Positions 1 through 8,063 of a DNA stretch of 64,000 nt are shown here, in pieces. How positions within the stretch are numbered: the first letter of the stretch is position 1; each line of letters begins with the position of its first letter. The notes beneath the pieces were generated by a model. It worked only from the letters and a program-made list of their open reading frames with translations, did not search any database and was not told where the DNA came from. This DNA comes from Azospirillaceae bacterium (GTDB lineage: Bacteria; Pseudomonadota; Alphaproteobacteria; Azospirillales; Azospirillaceae). Where the stretch lies: NCBI GenBank assembly GCA_028283825.1, contig JAPWJW010000004.1, positions 190,292 to 254,291 of the forward strand, written 5' to 3'. A program made the position numbers and the translations under genes.

Positions 1-790
1 GGGTGAAGGTCTGGGCGCCGCCCAGGGCTACCTTGCCCAGGCGGGCATGGATGACACCGGAGTTCTGGACGCTGGGCGCCACCAGGGCGGCCAGGCCGCT
101 GTCCTTGATGGTGATGTCGCCGGCGTTGACGATGGCGGCGTTGGGGTTGGTCGAGGCCTGGTTGAAGTTGTAGCGTCCGGCCAGGAAGTCGGCGTCGCTG
201 ATGTTGGCGGTGGTGGCGACCAGGCTGCCCACGTCGACGCGGCTGCCGGCGCCGAAGATCACGCCGTTGGGGTTGACCAGCATGACCGTGCCGTTGGCGG
301 TCAGCGTGCCGAAGATGCTGGACGGGTCGCTGCCGATGACCCGGTTCAGGATCACGCTGCTGCTGGACGGCTGCACGAAATTGACCGTCTCACCGGCGCC
401 GATGCTGAAGCTCTGCCAGTTGATGGCGGCCTTGTCGGTGCCCTGGGTGATGGTCAGGGTGTTGGGCTTGGACGCGTTGATGGTGGCCGCACCCACCGTC
501 ACCGTGCCGCCGGTGGGGTTGGCGTGCGCCTGCGACAGCAGGGCCGACAGGATGTAGGCGCCCAGCGTGCCGCCCACGGCCACGGCCGTGCGGCCGGCGC
601 GCCGGTTGCGGCGGCTGGCGCTCTTGGGCGCCGGCTTCAACAGGTTGGCGGCCGAGGCCAGCAGGGTGTCACGCAGGACATCGCGATGGCGCTGCGCGCC
701 CGGCAGGATGTCGGGCACCTGGCGGCCGACGTGACGGGTCACCTTGGCGTGGGCACCGGAACGCGGGCGGGAAAAGCTGTTGCTGCTCAT
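1..790 (-). CDS. Filamentous haemagglutinin-type exoprotein (TpsA), N-terminal part
   Basis: This is the secreted partner of a two-partner (type Vb) secretion system. Only the first 263 codons lie in the window; the gene continues past the left edge. The start is ATG at 790. The N-terminus is long and basic, followed by a hydrophobic segment ending in a SQAHA-like cleavage site near residue 90, as in extended signal peptides of large exoproteins. The mature part begins NPTGGTVTVG and contains MLVNPNGVIFG, matching the NPNGI motif of the TPS domain that docks on the POTRA domains of the partner. The gene starts 22 bp after the TpsB stop, so the two form an operon. Length, passenger repeats and function (adhesion, contact-dependent inhibition or other) cannot be judged from this fragment. 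Confidence 0.9.
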   Translation of the reverse strand, partial: MSSNSFSRPRSGAHAKVTRHVGRQVPDILPGAQRHRDVLRDTLLASAANLLKPAPKSASRRNRRAGRTAVAVGGTLGAYILSALLSQAHANPTGGTVTVGAATINASKPNTLTITQGTDKAAINWQSFSIGAGETVNFVQPSSSSVILNRVIGSDPSSIFGTLTANGTVMLVNPNGVIFGAGSRVDVGSLVATTANISDADFLAGRYNFNQASTNPNAAIVNAGDITIKDSGLAALVAPSVQNSGVIHARLGKVALGGAQTFT

Positions 791-812
791 GATTTCGTTC
801 TCCGCCTTGATC

Positions 813-2567
813 TCAGTAATGCGCCGTGATGCTGAAGAAGACCCGGGTCGACTTGTCGCCGTCGGTCTGGACCGGACGGTCCAGCGGGCGATCGACTTCC
901 AGGCTGGTGAACAGGTTTTCCGCCATGTTGATGCGGACGCCGCCGCCGGCCGACAGCACGCTCACGCGGCCGGTCTGGGCGTAGTTGGACAGGCTCCACA
1001 CCCGGCCGCCGTCGAACACGGCGTAGAACTGCAGCCCCTCGGGGAACAGTTCGGGGATCGAGGGCGTGTAGCGCACCTCCAGCGAGCCCGCCCAGCCGTT
1101 GTCGCCCGAGATCTCGCCCTCGTCATAGCCGCGGGCGTAGTTGGGGCCGCCCAGCGCGATCTGCTCGCTGGCCAGCAGCGGCGACAGGGACATCTGGGCG
1201 GTGGCGGTCGCCAGGACACTGAAGTTGGCGGGCAGTTGCTGCACCCGGGTCACGTCGATGGTGAACTTGGTGTAGTCGGCGTTGCCGCCCAGGCGTGAGG
1301 CCAGGGCGGACTTGGCCGGGGTCGCGTCCAGGATGTCCAGGCCCTGGTGCACGGTGCCGCGGATGGCGGTGATGCCGTCCCAGGTGTCGGTCCTGTCGTA
1401 GCTGAGGCCGGCCCGCAGGATGCGCAGATGGTCCTGGTTGAACGGGTCGTTGCCCAGGGTGGTGCGCACGTCGCGGTATTCGAACTCGCCAAAGGCGCGC
1501 AGGTTTTCCAGGCGGGAGCGGATGATGGGGTAGGTGACGGTCCCCATCTCCGACACCACGCGGCTGTGGACGTTCAGCTGGTCCAGTTCCTGCCCCGGGT
1601 TGGCGCGGGAGAAGGACGAGGTGAGGCCCGCCGTCAGGCCGTCGCTGCCGAAGGTGCCCTGATAGGCGCCCTGCACGAACCATTCGCGGCGCAAGGGCGC
1701 CGACACCTTGCTGGTCAGCGTCAGTCGGTCGGCGTTCTCACCGATGCTGTTGGCCGAGACCGTGCCCACCCATTCGAAGGCGCCGGTGTAGGGCGTGCCG
1801 CGGTTGTCAAAGGTCAGCGAGGCGTCGATGGCCTTGCGCTCGGACTTCACCACGATGATGGAGGCGCCCAGGATTGTGGGCGAGGGCTCCAGCGTCGCGC
1901 GCACCTTCAGGCCCGGCAGATCGTCGGCCAGCAGCAGGCGGCGCTCGATCTCGCCCACGCTGATGGGGGTGACGCCGCGCAGGGGGGCCAGCAGGCGCTC
2001 GATGGCGGCGCGCGCCGGGCCGATGTCGTCGTCGTAGCGGATGTCGGCGACGAAGCCCTCCACCACCTGGATGCGGAAACGGCCGCCGTCGATCGTCTGT
2101 TCCGGCACGATGACGCGGCTGGTGATGTAGCCGGCCTCGCGGTAGTGCACCTCGATGTCGTTGGCGACCTTGAACAGGTCGGCCACGGTCACCGTCTTGC
2201 CCACCAGACCGGCGTAGAAGCCCGCCAGCTCATCCGCCGGGAAGGCGGTCGCACCCTCCAGGGCCACGGAGGTCAGCGTGAAGCTGTAGCCCTCGGCACC
2301 CGCCGGCGCCTGTGCGGCCGGCGCCTTGGGCACGGTGATGGCACCGCCGGGCGTGCCGGGCATGGGCATCACCGGGCGCGGGGCCTCACGCCCCGGCTCG
2401 GCCGCCGACGGCAGGCGCGGCGCCTGCTGCGCCAGGGCGGGTGCGGAAAACGCCAGGGCGACGGTCGCCAGCGCCGCCGCGCGGAACGCGCGCAGGCGCA
2501 CCCCCGAACCATTTCCCAGGGACCGGGGGGCCAGACGCGAGAGGAGGGACGGGGCGTGCGTGGTCAT
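813..2567 (-). CDS. Two-partner secretion outer-membrane transporter (TpsB, ShlB/FhaC family)
   Basis: This outer-membrane beta-barrel exports the adjacent TpsA protein. The chosen start (MTTHAPSLL) gives about 584 residues, normal for the family, and places a signal peptide (AALATVALAFSAPALAQQ) near the N-terminus. An open reading frame continues upstream to 2702, but that stretch lacks a signal-peptide character. A proline-rich linker is followed by POTRA domains (SFTLTSVALEG onwards, including FRIQVVEGFV) and a 16-strand-type barrel. GGPNYARGYDEG matches the VRGY/F tip motif of the L6 loop, and YAVFDGGRVW a conserved late-barrel motif. It is the first gene of the tpsB-tpsA operon, and the AT-rich region upstream probably holds the promoter. 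Confidence 0.93.
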   Translation of the reverse strand: MTTHAPSLLSRLAPRSLGNGSGVRLRAFRAAALATVALAFSAPALAQQAPRLPSAAEPGREAPRPVMPMPGTPGGAITVPKAPAAQAPAGAEGYSFTLTSVALEGATAFPADELAGFYAGLVGKTVTVADLFKVANDIEVHYREAGYITSRVIVPEQTIDGGRFRIQVVEGFVADIRYDDDIGPARAAIERLLAPLRGVTPISVGEIERRLLLADDLPGLKVRATLEPSPTILGASIIVVKSERKAIDASLTFDNRGTPYTGAFEWVGTVSANSIGENADRLTLTSKVSAPLRREWFVQGAYQGTFGSDGLTAGLTSSFSRANPGQELDQLNVHSRVVSEMGTVTYPIIRSRLENLRAFGEFEYRDVRTTLGNDPFNQDHLRILRAGLSYDRTDTWDGITAIRGTVHQGLDILDATPAKSALASRLGGNADYTKFTIDVTRVQQLPANFSVLATATAQMSLSPLLASEQIALGGPNYARGYDEGEISGDNGWAGSLEVRYTPSIPELFPEGLQFYAVFDGGRVWSLSNYAQTGRVSVLSAGGGVRINMAENLFTSLEVDRPLDRPVQTDGDKSTRVFFSITAHY

Positions 2568-3166
2568 TTCCAGGGTCACCTTGGGGCTTAAAACGGCGGG
2601 CCGTGACAGACGGGAAACCAATGCAAAACGCCGACAACACAACGCCGGCCGCTTCAGGGAAGCGGTCGGCGCGGCGAGGAGGCGATTGGCAATCTGCATC
2701 AATCTCAGAAAGTCAACGGGTTTTTCGGGTATACGGTCTTAGGTTCAACCGGACAATGCGTGCCCATCTGCCAATAGTCAACACTTAGTCATAGACATAA
2801 TTGGCCGTTAATCTTTGCTTTACTGGATGTGAGAAGATGTGACGAGATGTGATTGAGTGTTTACGCGTCAATATCTTTAGAAATCGTGTAGAGACTGAAT
2901 TTTATAAATGGCAGTAATCTTGATTATTCGAATGCCAATTCCGATTGAACACAGGATTCTTTGCATAGACGTCAGATTGCTACATTGTTATGGCACTTGA
3001 TTTCAGATTGGATATCGACACCGTGGGTGTCGGAATTTCCCAGATATATACAAAATGGGTAGATGCGCCGCCGTCGGCGGAAGGGCGCGCAAGTGCCACG
3101 GCGGCAGGCCCGGAACAGGGCCACCACACTCTTGAAAAGCCGAATTATAATCGGAGGTTAACGGGC
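2568..3166. promoter_or_regulatory. AT-rich intergenic region upstream of the tpsBA operon
   Basis: About 600 bp without a convincing gene. The part from about 2,700 to 3,060 is much richer in A and T than the rest of the window. On the minus strand a plausible promoter is TTGTCC, 17 bp, TATACC (roughly 2755-2727), and another is TTGACT, 17 bp, CATTGT slightly upstream; neither is near consensus. The phased GATGTGA repeats lie further upstream. An inverted repeat CGGGCC/GGCCCG overlaps the stop codon of the neighbouring hydrolase gene and may help end its transcript, but there is no T-run. Confidence 0.5.
2826..2852. repeat. Three GATGTGA repeats phased at exactly 10 bp
   Basis: GATGTGA occurs at 2826, 2836 and 2846, one helical turn apart, followed by a weak fourth copy (GAGTGTT at 2856). 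They lie about 260 bp upstream of the TpsB start, in the AT-rich control region. Direct repeats with a 10-11 bp period are typical binding sites for OmpR/PhoB-type response regulators and some other activators. The identity of the binding protein is unknown. Confidence 0.55.
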
Positions 3167-4624
3167 CTATCGGCCGGCTTGGCCCGTCCAGACGACGGCG
3201 CCGTCCACGGCATAAGGCCGGCAGTCCTGATGTTTCGCCCCACAGTCGGCCAGCGCCCGCGCCTGCGGATCGGCAATGCCGGCGGCGAAATTCCAGCCGC
3301 CGTCGGGGGCGATGATGAAGGCCTTGGGCCGTGGCAAGGTCAGATAGCGGGCATAGGCGGCCCGGCCCTGGTCGTTGATATAGGGCAGGGCGGCCGCATC
3401 GGTGATGGCCGCGAAGCCGCTGGCCGGCGGCGCGGGCGTGGGGCGGGCCCAGACCACGTCGTTGTCCACCGCGTACAGTTGGCAGTCCTGGGACATCTTG
3501 CCGCAGGCCGCCATCCCCCGGGCAATGGGGTCAAACCCGCGGTCGAACCCGCCGGTGAAGCCACGGGGTGTCAGGATGAAGGCGCGCGGCAGCGGCTTGG
3601 CCAGGAATCGCCGGTACAACTCGCGCCCCTGGTCGTTCAGGTAGGGCACGGCCGCCACATCGTCCACGGCGGCATAGCCGCTGGGCGGCGGGAAGGGGGT
3701 CGGCAGATACTCCGGATGGATGGGCTGGTTGGGCAGGCCCAGCCTCCCCAGGAAGGCGTCGGCCTCGGGGATCCACAACACCAGGCCCTCGGCGTAGCTC
3801 AACAGTTCATGGGCGTTGTCCATGAAGGGGCCGACATCCACCACCCGGGCGTCGCCGCCCGCCTGGGTATAGCGCTCATGCATCAGGCGCCAGGTGGCCG
3901 GCGGGAACAGGCGGTCGTTGTCGCCATAGAACCACAGGCTGGGGATGTGGGTGGCGGCCCCCAACTGGGCGGCGCCCTTGGCCAGCGCCTCACGCCCGGC
4001 ACTGCAATCCCCTTCCAGCATGCCGCCGACGAAGTTGATCACGCCCTTGACCCCGGGCGGATTGAAGGCGGCCACGCCCAGGCTGTTCCAGCCGCCGAAG
4101 CTCTGCCCGGCGATGACGACGCGGGTGAAGTCCAGCCGCGCGTCGTCCTTCAAGGCGATGGCCGCCGCCAGGATATCGCGGGCGTCCTCCACCGCCGTGG
4201 CCGCGACGTTACAGCCGTTGGTCTTGACCTTGCCCTCCGACCCGGCGAACCCGCGCATCATGGGCAGCAGCACGGCATAGCCGCGCGACAGGAAATAATA
4301 GGAGGCGAAGGAGGCGGCGTAGCGCGGCATCTCCCGCGTCGGCTGATAGGGTTTGGCCGAGCCGTGGTTCATGATGGCCAGCGGGAAGGGGCCGGGGCCG
4401 TCAGGCGTCAGCAGGGTGACCTGCAGCTGGGCCGGCCGCTCCGGATCGCCCGGCACCATGGACACCTGCTCGTTCCAGGGGGCGGGCGGCAGCGCCCGCG
4501 TCTCGACCGCCGGTGCGGCATCCTCCGCCGCCCTTGCCGGAACCGAACCCGCCAGGATCAGCAGCGCGGCCAGGGCACCGGCCACGCCCCGTCGCCACGC
4601 GCGCGCGGCGGTTCCGGTGGGCAC
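3167..4624 (-). CDS. Secreted alpha/beta hydrolase with two C-terminal Cys-pair repeats
   Basis: A predicted exported hydrolase of the dienelactone-hydrolase/prolyl-oligopeptidase-like superfamily; substrate unknown. The start is uncertain. GTG at 4624 places a classic signal peptide (RRGVAGALAALLILAGSVPARA) at the N-terminus. GTG at 4636 or ATG at 4786 is also possible, but the latter would make the dispersed repeat element at 4638-4772 coding. No start has a clear ribosome site. The fold shows IMNHGSA (oxyanion region), nucleophile elbow GQSFGGWNS, an acid in GDNDRLFPP and a histidine in NAHELL. The C-terminal 160 residues are two tandem copies of about 80 residues (SGYAAVDDVAAVPYLNDQG and SGFAAITDAAALPYINDQG). 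Each carries a conserved cysteine pair and an LYAVD/PYAVD-x-VVW ending, suggesting a disulfide-stabilised binding module. Confidence 0.8.
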   Translation of the reverse strand: MPTGTAARAWRRGVAGALAALLILAGSVPARAAEDAAPAVETRALPPAPWNEQVSMVPGDPERPAQLQVTLLTPDGPGPFPLAIMNHGSAKPYQPTREMPRYAASFASYYFLSRGYAVLLPMMRGFAGSEGKVKTNGCNVAATAVEDARDILAAAIALKDDARLDFTRVVIAGQSFGGWNSLGVAAFNPPGVKGVINFVGGMLEGDCSAGREALAKGAAQLGAATHIPSLWFYGDNDRLFPPATWRLMHERYTQAGGDARVVDVGPFMDNAHELLSYAEGLVLWIPEADAFLGRLGLPNQPIHPEYLPTPFPPPSGYAAVDDVAAVPYLNDQGRELYRRFLAKPLPRAFILTPRGFTGGFDRGFDPIARGMAACGKMSQDCQLYAVDNDVVWARPTPAPPASGFAAITDAAALPYINDQGRAAYARYLTLPRPKAFIIAPDGGWNFAAGIADPQARALADCGAKHQDCRPYAVDGAVVWTGQAGR

Positions 4625-4637
4625 ATGGACGGACACC

Positions 4638-4772
4638 AGCGGCTTGAGACTTTGGCTCGCGCCGCTGGAGGCCAGCGACGGCTGGCCCCGCAGGGCGGAA
4701 GGAGGACAGCCAAGCCAGTGGATGCTGGCGCCCGGCGCTTGAGGGGGCCTTTGATCGGTCAAGATCAAAGGC
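4638..4772 (+). repeat. Dispersed structured element, copy 1
   Basis: Divergent member of a three-copy element (others at 41625 and 52043). Hairpin 1: AGCGGCTTGAG (4638-4648) with CTCGCGCCGCT (4656-4666), two internal mismatches. Hairpin 2: GGCCAGC-GACG-GCTGGCC (4670-4687), perfect. A linker ends in GGAGGACAGCCAAG. Hairpin 3: GCCAGT-GGAT-GCTGGC (4714-4729). It is followed by GCCTTTGATC/GATCAAAGGC (4747-4772), a perfect 10-bp stem specific to this copy. The stems differ from the other copies but remain paired, and the GGAT loop is kept. It lies immediately upstream of, or inside, the 5' end of the hydrolase gene. Confidence 0.7.
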
Positions 4773-4966
4773 TGCGCACATGACATCGCTGACGGACGCT
4801 GTATCACGGAACAGGCCCCATGCCTTGGAAATCGCGGGCGCGCATGTTCCCGCGCGCGGGGGTGCACCATCAACTTAAATAAACGGGTGGGCCGGCGTCC
4901 CCGACATTCACCCTGATTAATAAAATTTTAGTGCGCATGGCCCCATCAATTCGGGGACAGGCGCCG

Positions 4967-5329
4967 ATGGCGCGGCCGGTAACGCGATGGATGCGTGGGA
5001 CGTTGGGTACGCAGGGGGATGTTTTGGAAAGTTGGGCCGCCGATTACGTGGTGTTCGAAAAACACGATACCGGATACGGGAGCCTTCCCCTGGTGGTGGC
5101 GATCGAATGCTCACAGCTTTTCCTGGAACCGATGACCGGACCGTCGGGCAAACCGGGCCAGCGCATCACCATCGCCGGCGTGGGCACCGCCAGCCGGCAG
5201 ATCCTGGCCGGCCGGGCATTCGACAACATCGTGTTCAGCACCCCCGCCGGCGAACAGCAAAAGCAGGACGTGGACGCGGTGCAGTTCCTGGACGAAGACG
5301 CGCGCGCCATCATCGTCTACCTGCGCTAA
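4967..5329 (+). CDS. Hypothetical protein, about 120 residues
   Basis: No family recognised. The reading frame is open from a GTG at 4931; ATG at 4967 is chosen because GGGGACAGG lies just upstream, but 4937 and 4991 are also possible. The protein is mixed alpha/beta in appearance (VLESWAADYVVFEKHDTGYG, ITIAGVGTASRQIL, DEDARAIIVYLR), with no signal peptide or membrane segment. Codon third positions are GC-rich, as in neighbouring genes, and the antisense frame reads poorly, which supports it being real. Its 3' end overlaps the convergent transporter gene by 20 bp. Confidence 0.55.
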   Translation: MARPVTRWMRGTLGTQGDVLESWAADYVVFEKHDTGYGSLPLVVAIECSQLFLEPMTGPSGKPGQRITIAGVGTASRQILAGRAFDNIVFSTPAGEQQKQDVDAVQFLDEDARAIIVYLR

Positions 5330-6629
5330 GGCCCCCGCCTGGACGCACGCCCGGCCGCGTCTCCGGCGCCCGCGCGACAACCGGCAAAACTAGCAGTGCC
5401 ACCAGGGCGATCATGATTCCGGGAACCAGGGGCCAGCCGGTACGGTCCACCAACGCCTGGGCGATGAACGGCGCCAGCCCTCCGAACAGGGCGGTGGCAC
5501 CGGTCGCGCCCAGCGCCAGGCCTGTCAGTCGCCCCTCGCCGGGAAACTGCTCCGCCGTCGCCACCGCACCGACCGCGCTGACCCCGCCCGCCACGGCGGC
5601 CAGCACGATGGCCCCGACCAGGGCCTGGGCGGCGGACCCGCTGGCCATCAGCCGGAACAGGGGGATGGGCAGCAAGGCGCCACACAGGATAAGGCCCAGC
5701 AGCACCGGCTTGCGCCCCCAGCGGTCCGACAGGACGCCGAAAACCGGCGTGACCACGATGACCGCCACGGCGGCGGCGGTGGACAGCCACAGCGACATCC
5801 CCTCGCTCAACGATCCGGCCGAGGTCAGGAAGGCCGGCACATAGGTGATGCCGACATAGTAGGTGATCGACCCCAGGGCGGAGATGGCGAAGGACCGCAG
5901 GATGCCGGCCCGATGGTGCGCCAGGGCGTGGCGCAGGGGGTGGGATGGAACGGTGCCCGTCGCCGCCTGCCGTTCGAAATCCGGCGATTCCTCCATGGAC
6001 GAACGGGCAACCCAGACGCCCCCGGCCAAGGCGGCACCCACCAGGAAGGGAATGCGCCAGCCCCAGGTTTCCAGGTCGGCCGCATCCAGCAGATGCACGG
6101 TCGCCGCCGCGACCGCCACGGCCAGCAGGCCGCCGACCTCGCTGGCCGCCGAGGCGCAGGAGGTGACCAGGCCCCGCCGGCCGGGCGCCGCCCCCTCCAG
6201 CAGATAGGCGACGACGCCGGTGTATTCGCCGCCCACCGAGAAACTCATGACGCAACGCAACAGCAGCAACAGCCAGCCCGCCGCCATGCCGACGGCGCCA
6301 TAGGTGGGCAGCAGGGCGGTGGCCAGCATGGCCAGGCTCATCAGCGCCATCGACCACAGCATCATGCGCCGGCGGCCGAGCCGGTCCCCGACATGCCCGA
6401 ACACTACGGCCCCCAGCGGCCGCAGCAGATAGGCGACGGCGAACCCCGCCAGCGCCGTGGCCAGCGACGCCGCCGCCCCGCCGAAAAAGACACGGGCCAG
6501 CACCGTCGCGAAATAGAGGTAGAGGGTGAAGTCGTACCACTCCACCACCGTGGAAAACGCCGCGATGGCCATCGACCGGCGGGGAATGCCCCGCCGTTGC
6601 GCGACGGTCATAGCCTCTGCATGGTCCAT
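5310..6629 (-). CDS. MFS transporter, metabolite:proton symporter (MHS) type
   Basis: A 12-helix inner-membrane carrier that would import an organic acid or similar small metabolite with protons. The N-terminus has STVVEWYDFTLYLYFATVLA, a hallmark of the MHS family (ShiA, KgtP, ProP-like). The loop 2-3 motif GHVGDRLGRRRMM is present, repeated as GVLSDRWGRKPVLL in the second half. The start MDHAEAMTV at 6629 follows GAGGATGGGGCGGCG; the open frame extends 19 codons further without a better site. Length (about 439 residues) is normal. There is no adjacent catabolic gene on the same strand, so the substrate is not indicated by context. Confidence 0.88.
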   Translation of the reverse strand: MDHAEAMTVAQRRGIPRRSMAIAAFSTVVEWYDFTLYLYFATVLARVFFGGAAASLATALAGFAVAYLLRPLGAVVFGHVGDRLGRRRMMLWSMALMSLAMLATALLPTYGAVGMAAGWLLLLLRCVMSFSVGGEYTGVVAYLLEGAAPGRRGLVTSCASAASEVGGLLAVAVAAATVHLLDAADLETWGWRIPFLVGAALAGGVWVARSSMEESPDFERQAATGTVPSHPLRHALAHHRAGILRSFAISALGSITYYVGITYVPAFLTSAGSLSEGMSLWLSTAAAVAVIVVTPVFGVLSDRWGRKPVLLGLILCGALLPIPLFRLMASGSAAQALVGAIVLAAVAGGVSAVGAVATAEQFPGEGRLTGLALGATGATALFGGLAPFIAQALVDRTGWPLVPGIMIALVALLVLPVVARAPETRPGVRPGGGLSAGRR

Positions 6630-6945
6630 CGCCGCCCCATCCTCGCATCGCCGGCGCCCGGGAAAGAACGACCGCGCGGGCGACATCGCCCGACAGGGAC
6701 GATGCCCGCAATGCCGGGGGTAATCCAGCCTTTCAGGCCAACTCGTTGGAAATGTTTGATGATTCTTCGCTGAGCCAGAAAAGACCGGTAAGGATAATTA
6801 TGGAAATAATATAGCAACCCACCGGGATCAGGCTTACGGAATTAGCGCCCACGAGTAGGCGCCAACATAGGGATAGGGTGCCAGGAAAACGGAGCGAAGA
6901 CGCCCATGACGGAGGATTGGCGCGTTTTAGGCTTCCTCCCCAGAA
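6630..6945. other. AT-richer intergenic region upstream of the MHS transporter
   Basis: About 316 bp with no gene seen. GC drops clearly compared with both sides. ATTAT-GGAA-ATAAT (6797-6810) is a perfect short dyad, probably in the transporter promoter. GCGCC/GGCGC arms at about 6845-6861 could form a small hairpin. Nothing else could be supported. Confidence 0.4.
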
Positions 6946-7437
6946 TTAGTGGGCCTGTATTGCCATGAACATCCATAGAGTAAATGCGTAGCTTGATGAG
7001 GCGATCTGCCAATTTTGCATTCGGCCAGGGGGAAAATCACGAAGACCAAAAGCTAGCGCTTCGAAGAACGAAGCGTACTTCGCGATCAGTAAAAATCCAC
7101 TCCACGAACCAAATAAAATTCCCGATAGACTGAAACCCAAGAGTCCCGACGAAAATAATATCGTGGCCAAATATCCTTTACGAATAATTCCCCTGATTAA
7201 TTCAGCTATGCGCCCCGATAGCTTAGGTTCGATCATGAGGGCAAGGTTTGCTGCTATAAATATCGTCCAGAATTTTAAGTCCGGACCTACATACGCCGCA
7301 ACTGCGTCAACTACTTCACCTAGATGCCCCGCTTTCTCGCCGAGTTTAACAGCATCTGCGACAATCATACCAAAAAGCAAGGCGCAGCCGCGTTCCTTGA
7401 AGCACCAAGGGTCCTGGATGATGACACGGTCTTCCAC
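6946..7437 (-). CDS. Hypothetical inner-membrane protein in an AT-richer patch
   Basis: A 163-residue protein of no recognised family. GTG at 7437 is preceded by GGAGGGCCTC, a good ribosome site. About four hydrophobic segments are visible: FWTIFIAANLALMI, GYLATILFSSGLLGFSLSGILF, FLLIAKYASFFEALAFGL and SYAFTLWMFMAI. A polar, charged N-terminal 50 residues precedes the first. Base composition (many A/T-ending codons) differs strongly from surrounding genes, which suggests horizontal acquisition or a fast-evolving orphan. No mobile-element genes or flanking repeats were seen next to it. Confidence 0.55.
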   Translation of the reverse strand: MEDRVIIQDPWCFKERGCALLFGMIVADAVKLGEKAGHLGEVVDAVAAYVGPDLKFWTIFIAANLALMIEPKLSGRIAELIRGIIRKGYLATILFSSGLLGFSLSGILFGSWSGFLLIAKYASFFEALAFGLRDFPPGRMQNWQIASSSYAFTLWMFMAIQAH

Positions 7438-7664
7438 GAGGCCCTCCGGTCATTACGCCGCCACTTCAGATAAATGATCCGACAATTCGCCGCTAGTGAA
7501 AAGGTCTAATCAGCGGTGCCCCCCGTCTGGTCCCCTACCCCGCCTTTCTAACATCTGATAATTTCAGTTGTCGTTCCCCAAGGGAAAGCCTCCTTGACCG
7601 AACCATCAATCGCGCCAACATCACTGCCCGTTCAACACCTACGCCCGACCAAAGGAGCTGCGAT

Positions 7665-8057
7665 ATGGATTGCTTCACTGGTGGTTGCCTGTGCGGTGGC
7701 GTTCGAATTGTGGCGTCTGGGCGCCCGTATCGGGTCGGGCTTTGTCATTGCCTTGATTGCCGCAAGCATCATGGCGCCCTGTTTCACGCCTCGGCGGTGT
7801 TCCCTCAGGACGCGGTGACGGTCGAGGGCGAGACGCGCGACTATGCCGGGCGGTTTTTCTGTCCGCGCTGCGGTTCATCCGTCTTCTCACGCAGCGCCGA
7901 CGAAATCGAAGTCCACCTGGGGGCCCTGGACACCCCGGACCAGTTGGCACCAACCTACGAAAGCTGGATCATCCGCCGCGAGTCCTGGTTGCCACCGTTT
8001 CCGTTCACGCGACGGTACGAGCGTGACCGGGATGCTAGCAGCCGGCTGGAGGAGTAG
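7665..8057 (+). CDS. GFA/CENP-V family zinc-binding protein
   Basis: A small (130-residue) protein with the glutathione-dependent formaldehyde-activating enzyme fold. Zinc ligands are visible: C8 and C10 (GGCLCGGVR), C27, C29 and C32 (GLCHCLDCRKHHG), and C66 and C69 (FFCPRCGS). Family members bind glutathione adducts or have unknown roles; most are not formaldehyde enzymes, so the reaction is not assigned. ATG at 7665 follows AAAGGAGCTGCGAT. It is convergent with the kinase gene, 6 bp away. Confidence 0.88.
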   Translation: MDCFTGGCLCGGVRIVASGRPYRVGLCHCLDCRKHHGALFHASAVFPQDAVTVEGETRDYAGRFFCPRCGSSVFSRSADEIEVHLGALDTPDQLAPTYESWIIRRESWLPPFPFTRRYERDRDASSRLEE

Positions 8058-8063
8058 TCCCGC

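Noticed and set aside
2990-4783. 597-codon plus-strand frame across the secreted hydrolase
   Set aside because: Antisense to a protein with an intact catalytic triad and signal peptide; composition typical of a shadow frame.
4625-4873. Hydrolase gene starting at 4873
   Set aside because: The extra 83 residues would precede the signal peptide and include the dispersed repeat element as coding sequence.
7594-7818. 74-codon frame with a hydrophobic stretch overlapping the GFA gene
   Set aside because: Out of frame with the well-conserved zinc protein on the same strand; no ribosome site.
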